Source of the DNA: Loxodes magnus
Taxonomy: Eukaryota > Ciliophora > Karyorelictea > Loxodida > Loxodidae
Assembly: GCA_946699065.1 (NCBI GenBank)
Contig: CAMPDV010000018.1
Coordinates: 620,001-684,000 of the forward strand
Direction: 5' to 3'
Length of the DNA: 64,000 nt
Position numbers and translations under genes: made by a program. Every line of letters begins with the position of its first letter. Position 1 is the first letter of the stretch. The notes beneath the pieces were generated by a model, which saw nothing but the letters and a program-made list of their open reading frames with translations, was not told the origin of the DNA and did no database searches. Below are positions 39,136 to 52,060 of the stretch, one piece after another.

Positions 39136-40347
39136 ATGAAAAAACTTTTTCCACTTGATGTTCATAGACACTTTATTTAAAACGGAATTCGGGCAAATGG
39201 TAGAAATTTTTTGGAAGCGAGGTAGATATAAATCATTCTCAACCCCTTTTAAAGTGAAACTTAGAATACTAATATGACAAGTTCTTGCTGCAAACTAGGA
39301 AATACTTTAGTATCTTGCTAAATTTTGAAAAACCCTAATAATGGAGACCCTAATCTTAAAATCTCTATTCAGGAAATGGGAAAAGTTCTGACTAAAAGCG
39401 AATAGGTATCTTAAAAAGCTAAGCTGTAGTTACTAGAACAAATAGTTAGAATGACAATTGAGTAAGATCTATAATTCAGACCTTAAATTTTGTCTAAGAC
39501 TAAACTTGATATTAAAATTAATATTGAGCTGAACAATGGAAATATTGTGGAAGCTATTGTACTTAGCGTTTAAACTGCATTATGCTAATGTAAGTCTTAT
39601 CATATAGCTCCTGAACTCTAACCTTCTAAAATTAAAATTGCTCTTACTTATTGTTAGATTTTTGGTGTTTTGATCAGAGATCCTGACGAAGAGGAAGAAG
39701 CTTTAAGTGAAACAGGGTAAATTGTTGTAGTGATTGAGCAAATTTCAGAAAAAATAGCTTTTTTAAAAGATAGTGGAATGTAAATATCTGAGAATACGCT
39801 TGAAGAGATAATAGAACATGGATAGCAAGAAAGTCGCAAATTATTTTCGTATATTCAGAGTTTATTTTAGTAAAAGCTTGTACCTTAACTTTTATTATAA
39901 TAAATATCATCTTATGCCAATAAATTACATATTACCTATATATTAACTATATTCTACTTACTATTGTTTTACTCTAAGTTATATTCTCAGCTTACTATTA
40001 TTTACTTAAGACAAAGTTTAATAAAAAACCAATCTTAATATAGCAAAAAGGGATTGGAAAGGTATATTCTTATATATAAATATATTTCTTATTACTAAAA
40101 TAGATAATAATAGCCTTTTAATTAGATTTTATTTATCTTCAATCTTCTCACAAAGTTTTACTTATCCACACATTATTTAAACCAATGCTTGTCTTATAAT
40201 TAACAATAAATATTATTTTTACTAACTTCTCTAGAATTACTATATCTTAATTAAGTTTAGATTAATGAGAAAAGTACTAAAGTAAGCAAATTAATATCAG
40301 AAAAGATCTATAAGAAACCAAACAACTTTAGAAGAAATATTTTATGA
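39136..40347 (+). CDS. exosome RNase PH-like ring subunit (Rrp43/EXOSC8-type)
   Basis: A non-catalytic ring subunit of the RNA exosome. The start MKKLFPLDVHRHFIQNGIRA, followed by NGRNFLEARQIQI, is the family's N-terminal signature (FxxNGIRxxGR then E-x-R). The first beta sheet follows (CCKLGNTLVSCQI), then LDIKINIELNNG, a helix VEAIVLSVQTALCQC and a second sheet ALTYCQIFGVLI, GQIVVVIEQISEKIAFLKDSG. The recognisable domain ends near 39870 (about 245 residues, usual family size about 270). After that the frame is open, without TGA, to 40345-40347, giving 403 codons whose tail is low-complexity. The true C-terminus is uncertain. Assignment to Rrp43 versus Rrp42/Rrp45 is tentative. Confidence 0.75.
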
Positions 40348-40776
40348 TCCTTGTAAAAAAAATTAGTGTCAATTAAATTAAAAATTTATTATATCTAAGT
40401 TTAATATATAATTATAGCAAATTATTTGCTATACTAGCATTAAATTGTAGAATGCAACTCTAATTCTTTAAACTTAATTAATTATTCTTTAATCCTTTTT
40501 AATTTAGTATTTTGGCATCACTGCTTCTTTTCTTTATTTACAAAACATTCAATCTATTAATTTATAAATCACTATTCACTAGATATTCAAACTTTTAAGT
40601 ACTAAAATATAAGAAAGTTTATTTTTTTAAGGTATATCTCATTCATTACCCTTCAGAAAATGAATAAGGTTTAGACTGAAATGAAATAAAGAAGACTTAT
40701 CATGCTAATAGTTACATTTATAACTCTCATAATGTGAAGCTGAAATAAATAATGTAGCTAAATAAAATAGAATTAA
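40348..40776. other. AT-rich spacer upstream of the tetraspanin
   Basis: About 430 bases. An ATG at 40660 is in frame with the tetraspanin, but its extension would contain two close TGA codons and lengthen a normally short N-terminus, so the spacer is taken to end at 40776. Confidence 0.4.
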
Positions 40777-41829
40777 ATGGTAAAAGCTAAAATATAATGT
40801 AGCGTTTTATCAAAAGTGCAACTTATTATATTAAAATTGCTCTGCCACCTTTGCATATTCTTTATTGGAATAATCATTATCTTAACTGGCTTATTTTTGC
40901 ATACAGACAAGTTTTACAAATATCTTGGGCAAATTACACCGACGTGCTTTAGGTGTACAACTATAAAGTTAATTTATGCCTTTGGAGCTTTGATAATAGT
41001 GCTTGCTTTAATTGGAATAATGCGTACTCTAACTAATTTAAATTATTTAAAGGTTATGTAGCTTATAACAGCGTTTGTAGCTCTGTCAGTTTGTATAACC
41101 TTAGGTGGACTAGAAGCAGCTGTCGCAAACAACATTTTGAAATTATTAGATTATTAATAGTTATGCTTATAGTCAGGATTTGATGATTTCCATACTATGA
41201 GTTATTTTACCCATAAATCCCATGAATATCTTTGCACTTCAGTTTGTCCCTGTGACTATAAAATTACTTAAGACCCCTTTTATAATATTTCAGAGTTTGG
41301 AGGTATTTCTATTTAGAGTTGCAATCCCTGCTTGACTTCTGATTAAGCAGTATAATAAAGCGTAATAAACGAAAGAAATTTAAATCCATCTGAAGATGTC
41401 TGTGGTAATCATTCGATTTTCCTAAATACTATATTCTAAAAGCAGCATCTGAAGTCTCTTAATTTACTTAACTGGATGGAAACAAATTGAAACTGCTCAG
41501 GACTTTGTGATATACCTGATATTTTCTTATTCTCAGATATTAATAGAGGATAACCTATATCCACTTGCAGAATCTAAATGGGGAATAAAATTCAAGTGCA
41601 AGGACAATTTATTTATGTAACAGCTTTTACAATGGTAGTGCTTCTACTCATAAATGCTGTTGCTTCATAAATTGATATAGTTCCTAAAGATGCTAGGAGA
41701 AAATTAAAAAGACATGGTTGTAGTTCCTCTGACCGAAGCTATAATGACAAGAAGGAAATTCTAACTCCTATTCTAGAAGTAGAGGAAACTTTTGAGGATT
41801 CAGTTAAAAAGGAGCTTTTTATAATTTGA
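40777..41829 (+). CDS. tetraspanin-like four-TM protein
   Basis: 350 residues, ATG 40777 to TGA 41827-41829. Short cytosolic N-terminus, TM1 (LLCHLCIFFIGIIIILTGLF), a short loop with two Cys, TM2 (LIYAFGALIIVLALIGIM), TM3 (LITAFVALSVCITLGGLE), a large Cys-rich extracellular loop of about 160 residues (SVCPCD, CNPC, NWNCSGLC, the Trp of NWNC being TGA), TM4 (VTAFTMVVLLLINAVA) and a cytosolic tail. Topology, spacing and the Cys-rich second loop are those of tetraspanins, which organise membrane microdomains. The classical CCG triad is not exact, so a divergent member. Confidence 0.75.
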
Positions 41830-43615
41830 TTATAATGTAAGAATTTCTTTATTTCTAAAGTAACTGTTATATACTTCGAAGATTTCTTGTATGCTCTTTA
41901 AGGAAACAATGTTTTCTAAAGAATTCTATTAAGTTAATGTATTCTATCATTTTCGATTATTGCTTCCTCTATCGCGCAGATAGAATGCTTATTTCCATCT
42001 AATAATACAGCTTTAGCAAAACTTGCTTAATTGAAAGCTAACTTAAAAATAATTATCTCATGTTTTCTTAATATTTTTTTAATTCAGATATTCTAAACAT
42101 ACATTTATATAAGTTTATTCTTCCTTTAGAATATTTTATTCTTGCAGCGTATAAATTCATATTTCTTAAAGAAATGCTATATAGCACATTATATATGTAA
42201 ATTAAAAATTTTTTTAGAAATAAAATGGCCTCTTAGCTTAATATAAAAATGAATGGATAAGTAGTATGAGCGTTAATAGCTACTAATTTGGATAATATTA
42301 ATATTTAATAACTAATATTATCTTATAATATGTTTATTACACATCATACTTTTATAAATTATTTAACAAAGTATCATATGTATTTAGATTAAAATTTCTA
42401 AACTTTCAATTATTTTTCTTTATATGCTAGATTTATTTATTTAACAAATAGAATAGTTAAATTTTAATATAACTTCAGTTTTGTATAAATTATAAGGCTT
42501 ATTAATTAATTGGTTATATCTTTTATATAGTTAGGTCTGCATTAAAAATTTCCTTTCACTGTAATTTTTTATTAATTTTTTCATGTTTGATTGAGATTTA
42601 ATTTATAAATTATTAGCATCAAGGGCTTTTCTTAGATTTAGCAAATTTGAGTTTGAAAATTTAATCTTAGAATCTTTTAAGTTAAATAGAGCATTAATCC
42701 TATCTGATTAATAAATGATTTTGGTTATAATATTTCTTAGGATGCTTTTAATTTATTATAATTATTATTCCTTTAATAAGGAATCTTAATTAAAGAGTAT
42801 TTTGTATTAAATCCCATTCATTTATTATGATATTCCAATATTTTCTAAAAAGTATAGAGCTATCTTTAGAAAATATAGCATTAAGCATTAATAAACTTAA
42901 TACCTTTCCTTATTAATATTCTTAGTATTTTTTATATTCTAATAATATTATCAAAACTAAGACAATAAAAGGAAATTCCATCTAATCCCAAATATTATAC
43001 TTGTACATAATAATGCTATTTCTATAACAAATGTAGACTTCTAATGTCTAAGAATAAAATGAAAAAGCACTAGATAATATACTAGATAAAATTATATTTA
43101 AGTCTCTTACATAAAATAGATAATACTTTATTATAGCAGCTAATCAAAAACTTTGAAAATATGAAATTATGTTCTTTAACTGCTATTCTTAAGTCCTAAA
43201 AGCATTTTCTAAGAATGTATTTAAAACATTATATTCTACTAAAAAGATAGTTAGTTATACTTTATTTTAAAGCTATTAAATTAAGCTAATGCTTTAATTA
43301 TTAAATAAGCATTCCATTTATGGGCACTGATTATAATCCTAGCTTTTACTAATTATTTAAACAGTTTAGCCAAAACAGATATTTTATAGCCATAGATTTA
43401 AGATCATTTATTTTAAGTTGCGATATAAAATTAGAATTTTATAAACTTAACTAAAGTCATAGATAGGAAAGTTAGTACCTTAAATAGGAAAGCAGATAAA
43501 TATTTGAATTATAAATAAGCTTTAATTTTAACTTAGCACTAACTTAATTTTAGTAATTTCTCCTTTATTCTATTACTAAAGTAACGAGCATTTGCTTTAA
43601 ATAATTAATTAAATA
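41830..43615. other. 1.8-kb AT-rich spacer
   Basis: Between two plus-strand membrane-protein genes. Very low GC. No repeat array, RNA gene or domain-like reading seen. Confidence 0.45.
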
Positions 43616-44533
43616 ATGGAAAAAGATAGTAAAGAAGATAAAAATTTAACCTAAGATTTAAATGGAAGTACTGCAGATTTTGATGTCCCAATACCTCCGT
43701 TTAAATAGGTAAAATCTATTTTACCTCAAATTGAAGGATATTAAGAGCTTAAAATGCTGAATCAAGTTGATTCTAAATCGAAATTGATGTGCAAAGTAGT
43801 AAAAACATGACAATTTTTTTTCGATTTAGTTTGCTTTACTATTACAACTTCATTTGCTATAATAACTTTAGATGGATACAGAAAATCAGATTGTAACTAG
43901 AGTGCTTTAAAGAATAAGATTATATTTACTGGATATTTCCCAATCTTTATTTGAGCATTCTGCTTTTCTTTCTTTGTTAAAATTTCCATATTCGCCTACA
44001 AGTGGAAAACAAGTCTATTTGAAAGAATGACTTAGAAATGAACTTATTTTGGATAATTAACTTATTCACTGCAGTTTTCTGCTCATCTTATGCCTTTAGT
44101 AATGTATGACTGAAATAAATGCGAATATACTTCTATGTTTAACTACAACAGCTTAAAGACTTTAAATCTAATTCTCATTGTTTTTGACTTAATTTATCTT
44201 ATTTTAACCTTTAGAATTGTATGCCTTTATTTCATAGGAAGACAATTCACACAGTATTAATAATAGGCTGCTTATAGCGATAAAATCAATGTTAATATAA
44301 AGATATTACTTGGAACCATTACTTTTGTTACCTTTGCTTACTTCATTATCATGTAAAAATCATGGGTTCATGGACCTAAATTAGTATGAGCTGAATTTGG
44401 ATGTTATTTTTATTATACATTTTAGCTTATTATAATAAAAATAGCTAGGTATATTAAAAAGAGAAAAGAACTATCTAATCAGCAAAAAGTAGCAAGTGAC
44501 TTTCAATTCAAGCAAGCAAAAGAAGTTACTTGA
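43616..44533 (+). CDS. multi-pass membrane protein, family unknown
   Basis: 305 residues from ATG 43616 to TGA 44531-44533. A polar N-terminus (MEKDSKEDKNLTQDLNG) is followed by about six membrane helices, including FFFDLVCFTITTSFAII, IIFTGYFPIFIWAFCFSFF, LNLILIVFDLIYLILTFRI and ILLGTITFVTFAYFIIM, and a basic cytosolic tail (RYIKKRKELSNQQK). Several TGA codons fall at plausible Trp positions in membrane segments (KTWQ, IWAF, KWTY, YDWN). No introns needed. Weak resemblance to the 2061 protein in the first loop. A TGA-as-Trp reading of 44531 would extend the frame into low-complexity sequence, so the stop is placed there. Confidence 0.7.
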
Positions 44534-46283
44534 CCTTACCAAAATTTAATCCTAAATACTTTGACCAATTTTAATTAAGATATCTATTCTATTATTTAGA
44601 GTCATTTTTTTAATTTAATTTTACCTTATTAAAGCATCTTAGTAGATTATTTAAATTATAAGGCTAAAACATTTAATATTATAAAGAGTTGATCGATTTC
44701 TATAAATTAGGCAGATCTATATATAATAAATCTAAATTCAGTAATACTTTTATTTAAAGAGATTATTTAAAAAGTAAAGCATGGAAAGAAAAGAGTTATC
44801 TATCTAAATGTTTGAAAGAATCCTTAGCTTAAACAAAGGAATGTACTTATTTTTAATTATTTAGCATTAAGTTAGATACCTATTTTTAAATTTCCTTTAA
44901 CAATTTAAAATAGATGCTAGCTAAATTGTTAAATGGTAGTTTCTGTAAAGAAAAGTAATTTTTATTTAAATTTAATAATTTTCTTTATCATATTACTATT
45001 TATTGCTTATAAGTATTCTATCTCTTTTTCATTTACTTTAGATTATATTTATTAATGCTTATCTATGTGAACCATTTACATTCTATATTAATAGAAGTAT
45101 CTAAACTTTAATATAAACTTCAAAATCTTAAAGTTACATGATAAAGGATACATCAAATTGAAGATTAAGAAATTTTATAATGCTTAGATAATTCTGATAA
45201 ATACAAAGTCTCTATATATTAGAAATACTCAATAGCTTAGGTTAATATTTTAATATTTTATATAAAAACTACTTATTAAACTTTATTAGGATAAATTATC
45301 TAATTTCCCTTATGTAATAATATAATTATTTTATATGCAAACTATTTCTTTAAAACATCTATTCAATAACTATTAGAGTGTGTGATCCTTTTTAAGTCTT
45401 TTATATGGAAATATAGATCTTATGAAATTTTGAATTATATGAAGATTTATTAGAAGCTTGGCTTTTAAATTAGTAATAATTTAATTAAAATGTCTAGCTT
45501 ATCATTAGTTCTGCTAGTTACATTATATAATGTTTAGTGCAGTTTAAAATAAATTGCTTACTAATTTTTATTCTTTAAGTTAGTAAATTATAAGTTGGCT
45601 TAACTTATTAATAAAGTTAAATCAATCAGTATTTAATCGCTAAATTAAGCAATAATTCCATTAATAGCTGTGTGTGATTCTTTTCTAAATACAGCTATAA
45701 TAACTATAATAAGCAGCTAACATTATATAAATGATTTAAGAAATAGAATAAACTACCAATATATATTTGGTTCTTTAAATTTAAAATTTAATATAGTTAG
45801 GTTAAATGTTAGATTAGTAAAGGTATACTTTCTATATTCTATTTATAGATATAGATATTAAAATAATACAATTAAGTATTTTCAAACTAGCTTATTATTA
45901 ATTATTTACATAGAGGATATTTATTATAACCTACTCTATATTATTTCACATGCTCTTCTATCTAACTTAGGAGACATAGTGTCACTAATAATAAATTTAA
46001 GCTAATTAAATTATTTCTCTTGTTATTTAGAAGGTTATAATGGCTATTATTATCATAGGATAAAAGCTTTATTAGAACACATTAAATTAATAAAAGCTAT
46101 CAATTATAATTTGCTTATATATCCCTTGCTAAATCAAAATTATATTAAGCAGGTATAAAATTAACTTCTTTTAGAACTGAAATGAGAAATTATAAAATGA
46201 CTTGAAAGATTAAGAAGTATTTAAGTAATACTAAGATACTTATAGGAAATATCTTGCTAAGTAAAGGGGAAATTTAATATTAA
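44534..46283. other. 1.75-kb AT-rich spacer
   Basis: Very low GC between a membrane-protein gene and a coiled-coil gene. Nothing I can support as a gene or RNA. Confidence 0.45.
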
Positions 46284-47525
46284 ATGGATAAGAAAATAAT
46301 TAAAAGAGGATATAAACAGCAATCACAAATTTAGAATTTAGAATAAAAAATAGAAAGTTTGCTCCCTTTAACATGTTAGTCAGAACTAGACTATCAATAA
46401 GATGATCAAGAATCTTTAGCAATCATCACTTCTTTTCAAAAAGATCCTGATTACTATCTTAAATTTTCTAATTAAAATCCAAGATATGATACCAATTTTA
46501 GTACCTATAACTCAGAAAAATAATTTCCTTATAGCTAAAGTGAAAGATTTGTAAGTATGGAATATAAATAAGAATATGATACATAGGAAAGGACAAATAA
46601 AGAGGAATGAGAATTAGAATAAAAGTATTTAGCAGAATTTTAGAAGTATAAGCAGTAAATGTCTAATGATTTAGTTAACTAAGAAGAGGTTTTTACTTTA
46701 GAAAAACTATTGCACTAAGTAAATTTTAGGATTTAATATTTAATTGACACTGAATCTGAATATAAGGATTATGAATAAAATCTTACTTTTTAGTAACGTA
46801 ATTTAGATAAGTAGATCTAAAAAACTTCTGAAATTAGACGAAGTTAAGAGTTTTAGGGAAAGAAATTGCGAAAACTAGAGTATAAATTAGAAAGGCTAGA
46901 AAAGAATAACTTGAAAACAATGCAAGTTTTAAAAAACGAATCTAATTTACTTTAGATTGACCAAGATAAGCAAGTAGAAATAAATAACTTATTATAAGAA
47001 TTGAAAGAAGAAGAGTATTGAATAACCTATAAATAAAAACTATAAAATGAAGTAATATAAAAATAAGAGATGTTTAAAAATGATATTGAGCTAGAAGAAG
47101 AAATTTCTAAGGTTATCGAATAAATTTTTAAAGAGGATAGTTAAATGATTTAAACTATGTAGCACTATGATACTAAAATCCTGAATCTTAAATAAAAAAT
47201 TTTATAAACAAATCTAGAAATTGAATAAATCTAGCATGCCTTAAAGAATCCTTTTACTCATAATAATAAATTTAAACATATAATCAAAATAAAAAACAAA
47301 ATAGAAGAATAATAGTCAGATATAGAAAAAAAAGAAGCTGAAAGAAAACTCTTAAAAACTAAAATAAATGATATTGATTTAAAACTAAAAAAACTTTAAA
47401 AAGAGGAGCGAAAAGCTACATCTAAATATGAAGAAGAGACCTAATTTATTTCTGAGTAGCTCAAAAGTTATGAAATACAAAATAATTTCCTAAAGATACT
47501 TGAAAATGATAATAAGGAGTTTTGA
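46284..47525 (+). CDS. coiled-coil protein
   Basis: 413 residues, ATG 46284 to TGA 47523-47525. After a Ser/Tyr-rich N-terminal 110 residues it is continuous coiled coil, rich in Glu, Lys, Gln and Leu (LRKLEYKLERLEKNNLK, EIEQIQHALKNPF, KKEAERKLLKTKIND). Gln is written mostly TAA or TAG. TGA codons are read as Trp in EEWELEQ and EEYWITY. No specific family recognised; comparable proteins are common in ciliary and cortical structures, so a cytoskeletal role is only a guess. Confidence 0.75.
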
Positions 47526-47913
47526 TTTATATTTAATAAAGTAATATTACTTAATTCAATTAAAAAGATTAATTAATTAAAAAACTATAAGTGCTCTAAT
47601 ATCAAAATGGGAATTTAAATATTATATCAATGCATAAAAGTCTTCTAAATTTAAGAATAATCAGATTCAGTTGAAAACGTGTAATGACGTATTAAAAATA
47701 TTCCAGTGCTTTAACAAGCAAAGGAATTTGAGCTAAAATAAGCAATATTTCTAAAAAGTCTGATAATTTAGCAGATTAAATTGATAAAAAGGATGTAATT
47801 CCTTGTATTATAATAAGGCGATAGTGTATTACTTACCCAATTAAGAGTCTTATGTTGCTTCGTGTTTTTAACATTATTAGAATTAATTTTTAACATTAAA
47901 ATTATTTCAAAAA
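47526..47913. other. short spacer
   Basis: About 390 bases between the coiled-coil and Sec14 genes; AT-rich, with no feature seen. It should hold the Sec14 promoter. Confidence 0.4.
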
Positions 47914-49076
47914 ATGGGTAATGTTGCTGAATATTGCTCTTACAACGATTCAAATCTTAATGTTGTTAACGAAGAAATAAATTTGATCTAACGAAACAAT
48001 AGAAAGAAGAATAATAATTTAAAGATTAAGATTATGGACGCAAATTGGTATGAGTAGCTGCAAAGTGATATTATTGCTTAACTAAGTGAGGAAGAACGCT
48101 CTGTCTTGAATTAATTAAAAGATAGACTTTAAGATGCTGCTAATGGACATAGTCCTTATACTTTAGTCAGGTTTTTAATAGCAAGAAAGTATGATTTAGA
48201 TTAAGCGGAATAAATGTTCAGAGCATTTTTAGAATGAAGAAAATCTTATGAAATTGACTCAATCTTAAACTTCGATTTTCCTGAACTTGAGCAAGTAAAA
48301 TAATATTATCCACATGGATATCATAAAACGGATTTATAAGGAAGGCCAGTATATATTGAAAGAATAGGATAGATGAACATAAACTAATTGTTTCAAGTAA
48401 CCACAAAAGAAAGAATGCTTAAATATTAGATTAGAGAAGTTGAACGCTTAGTTATTTAGAAATTTCCAGCATGCAGCAAGAAAAAAGGAAATTTCATTCA
48501 ATAGTAGCTAGTTATATTGGATCTCAAAGACGTGCCTTTATCAGAAATGAAGATGATTTATGACTTTATTAAAACTTCTTCAGAGACTAATTAAAATTAT
48601 TATCCAGAAATGCTTTATAGAATGTATATTGTAAATGTTCCTTGGCTCTTTAAGGGTATTTGAAATGCATTTAAATCAGTACTAGGAGAAAGAACTGTTA
48701 ATAAAATCAAAATATATGGCGATGATTTCCATGCTGACTTACTTTAAGATGTATTATTTTCATATAGATTGATGCAAATAATCTACCATCCTTTTTGGGA
48801 GGTTAGTGTAATTGTTCTGAAGACTGTCTTTAAAATGCCCCAGGACCATGAAATTAAACAGATATTGAAATCTGGGATAAGCTTCAACCTTTACCTCTAT
48901 TATGTAAGAGTCCTCCAAAAGATATTCCTATTTAAAAGACTAGTGAAGCTCCATTATTTGAAGTTTCTCAAGTAAACCTAATGCAGGATTTAGGTGATAC
49001 TAAAAATCTGGAAATGGTTGTTGAAGATCTTATTAACTATATCTATCTTAATCGTGATTCCTCAAGAAAACATTGA
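47914..49076 (+). CDS. Sec14-like (CRAL-TRIO) lipid-transfer protein
   Basis: Sec14 proteins bind and exchange phosphatidylinositol and other lipids between membranes. 374 residues from exons 47914-48750, 48768-48801 and 48823-49076. A CRAL-TRIO N-terminal helix region at about 60-110 reads YTLVRFLIARKYDLDQAEQM and FRAFLEWRKSYE (Trp is TGA 48235). The CRAL-TRIO pocket at about 130-300 has YYPHGYHKTDLQGRPVYIER, LVILDLKDVPLSEM, YYPEMLYRMYIVNVPWLF, NKIKIYGDD, NNLPSFLGG and PGPWN (Trp is TGA 48849). Both introns are fixed by restoring LPSFLGG and GPW. MGN at the start could be N-myristoylated. Stop TGA 49074-49076. Confidence 0.93.
48751..48767 (+). other. 17-nt intron in the Sec14 gene
   Basis: GTATTATTTTCATATAG. 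Removal joins ADLLQD to IDANNLPSFLGG. Confidence 0.9.
48802..48822 (+). other. 21-nt intron in the Sec14 gene
   Basis: Starts GTTAGTG and ends CTGAAG. Removal joins LPSFLGG to the family's conserved CLQNAPGPW segment. Confidence 0.85.
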
Positions 49077-49966
49077 TTTAATAAACCTTTGTAATTTCAA
49101 AATTATCATGATTTTATGAGAATTAACCTTGTAAATGATTAATGTCAATTACTTATTCAATCAGTTTTTCTTATTCCTAACATAAAGAATCTTAAGCTTC
49201 TTTAAGTTTAGGTTCAATTAGCTTTTTTTAACATGAGAAAAGCAAAATTTCTGAGAAAAATTAATAATACCAAAGTACCTAAAATTACTTCAATAACTAC
49301 AGCAATGAATAAAGGAAATCAGCGTATCATTATTAAAATAGTTAAAATAAAAACTAAATAAGCTGCTTAAAGCATTAGATATATGTATTCTATATTAAAG
49401 TTAAAATTTCTATCTTTATTAGTAATTAAGTTAACTTAATTTCTATTTCTAGAAAAAATTAGTAATTGCTAGGAGTTTAGAGAAATATAGGGTTAAATAA
49501 TTTACAATTAAGACTTTATTTTACAAATCAACTATAATTATTTATTTAATATTTGCTATTATAAATTTAAAGTTCTTGTGTTTCAGAAATCCAACACCCT
49601 CGAAAATAACTTGCTAGCCCCCATTATCTTGCTTGACAAAATCTAATTTAATAGATGAGTCAAAAGAAATTTAAATCTTTAAGCTAAATATTATGAGTTT
49701 CAAGTTGCTTTTCATATTTTTGGAAAAATATTTGATTAAGCTAATCATCTACTATTGTCAAAATTATATGAATCTGGTATTATTGACCATATAGATTGAT
49801 AAGTATTATTAGGTAAATTTAGATACTAATTGAAATAAGTTTTATTACAGAAGCATAAAATATTAAATAAGATAGGGATTTTAATCCTAGACTCTTTTAC
49901 TAAACAGCTTAGATATTTATTTCCTTATAATTTAATTAATTAAATTTTATCTTTTTCATGATTTTC
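49077..49966. other. convergent AT-rich spacer
   Basis: About 890 bases between the 3' ends of the Sec14 gene (+) and the carbonic anhydrase gene (-). No gene, RNA or repeat seen. Confidence 0.45.
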
Positions 49967-50752
49967 TCAAGCTTTAAGAAGCAAAACTTGTCTTTTTCCC
50001 AAATCCTAAACAGCTCTATTTGATCCTTTTCCTTCAGCAAAATGCTTGTTTTCAGCCCACATTCTTTTAAAGAACTTTATTTGGTCAGCAGAAGCTTCAA
50101 TCGTTTTACTATAGAGGAGTCAGTTTACATTTTCAGTACATGGTGGAGTTGTTAAACTTCCTTTGTAATGGAAAACTTCAGTCACTTAAGTTCCTTGTGG
50201 TGTTTGGGAAGTTGATGCAGATGCTAGCAAATCATTAAGACATACTGCTTATCCATTTAAAACCTTATCAAGAAAATTATTTTTGTTAATACCTTCCTTA
50301 AAAATAAATCCTAACACAGCATTTTAAAATTCAGGAAACGATTAATTACTATGAACGATATGGACTTCTAAATCTCCAAGCTATCCATTTATTTAATGTT
50401 CACTTGGAGCATGAAAATGAAATTATGCTGCTTAATAATTTCTTTTTCCACTCTAGTCTTATAATTCTAAAGTCCCAAATTACCCTTCCAGTTTGTAATG
50501 ATGGCCAGGATGTAAAACGTAGTCATAAACGGTCTTTGTGTAATCTACAAATAATTTAACTTCAGTTGTTTCTTTTATCTAAGAAGTAACAACATTAATA
50601 GGACTTTAAGAAGTTCCTTACATATTCCAATCTTATCCTTACTTCTTGTAATTCCAGGCTTCGCTTGCTGGTTTACTTTCTTTTTCTTCTTATTTTTTGT
50701 CTTATTAGCTTAATTGAAAATCTTTGGAATTTTTACCCTAAAAACAACCCAT
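49967..50752 (-). CDS. alpha-class carbonic anhydrase, probably N-myristoylated
   Basis: Interconverts CO2 and bicarbonate using one zinc. 261 residues, ATG 50752 to TGA 49969-49967, no intron. The CA fold signature is complete: AWNYKKQGQDWNMQGTSQSP with INV next, QFHFHAPSEH at about 110 (two zinc His), EVHIVH at about 125 (third His region), and GSLTTPPCTENVNW at about 205 followed by LLY, the Trp being TGA 50122-50120. The C-terminal RAVQDLGKRQVL matches the usual N-R-P-x-Q end. It lacks a signal peptide; it starts MGCFQGKNSKDF, a myristoylation/palmitoylation-type start, suggesting an inner-leaflet anchored enzyme. Catalytic ligands look intact. Confidence 0.95.
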
Positions 50753-52060
50753 TTATAAAATGAATCAAATATGGACTCAAAATATTTAAATCTTTGTTAT
50801 TAAATAAGTTTCGTCTTTAAACAGAAGCTACCAAAAATTAAATATCAATAATTTAAAAAAGATGGCATTTTGTCTTTAATACATAAGGAATAAAATATGC
50901 TTTGCTTTATGCTAGTTATCTATATAGTATGTTAAGCTAAGCTATTTATTAACAAATTATCAATCTAAATCTGTAATTCAAGCCTTAAAACTATTATTTG
51001 AAGGGTCTTCCTGATGTTTTTTTGTTAGTATTTTAACTTGAAAGATGTAATAGAAATGTTGATATAACAATTTGTATTTTAAACTTAAAATGTTAATGTA
51101 AAGCTTGATTATCTATAAACTATGCATAAAATTAAAAATTAGTAATACATTATTAAATCAATAAAATTCATTTAAATAAAGTTTATACCTTATCTATTTT
51201 AGCTTTAAATATTAAATCTTTTAATAAGCTTCAAATTGTTTTCAGTTACTTGTTAATATTATTGATTTAATACTTTTATTTTTTAAAACCTTCTATTATT
51301 TATAGAATCAAGCCAAGGTAACAAATCTAACTCTAATTCTTATTACTATGCGTATTTAGAGATAAGAATAGATTGCTAACTATATAATTCATAAGAAAGT
51401 AGCAAGAGATATTTATTAAGGATAGAAATACAAAGACTTTCCTAAAAGTTTGTATTAATGTCTAAAGCAAAAAATAGAAGGAGAGGATTATAGATAGATA
51501 CAATAAGATTTAAATTTTAAAACTACTTTTAATTTATTTTATATAACTCAATATTTTTATTTTAACTTTACCTTACATTTAGTTATCTTTCTTTATTTAT
51601 TATTACAATCTAATCATTCTGATAGACTAGTCTGCCAGAGAATTATTTTGTTTTGGAAGAAGTTGCATTAGAAATTTGTTTTTAATTAAGACAGTTAATA
51701 TAATAGCTAAGAAAGTAAAGTATATAATATTGTATTATTAAATCTTTATTTAGTTCTTCTTTTTAAACTTCTTCATTTTCTTTTGCTTTAATTTAATAGC
51801 CACCTAAAGATAACACTCTAAATTTAATTTTTTGTGTATAATTAGATATAATGCCTCCCTCTATGAATTTAAAGTAAATAAAGGAAAGTAGACAATATTA
51901 ACTGTATTATTAGCAATAAAGATTTAGTTAGAATATTTGTCAAACTTTTGCTTGAATGTTGATTAAATGCTTTGCTAGATAGAAACAGAAGCTTATAAAG
52001 GATGGAAAGTAGAGAGATTAAATAAGATAGCTTAATTTATTAATAAAGTTAACTATATTT
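50753..52060. other. 1.3-kb AT-rich spacer
   Basis: Lies upstream of the carbonic anhydrase start (-) and downstream of the dehydratase stop (-). No supported feature; it should include the carbonic anhydrase promoter. Confidence 0.45.
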
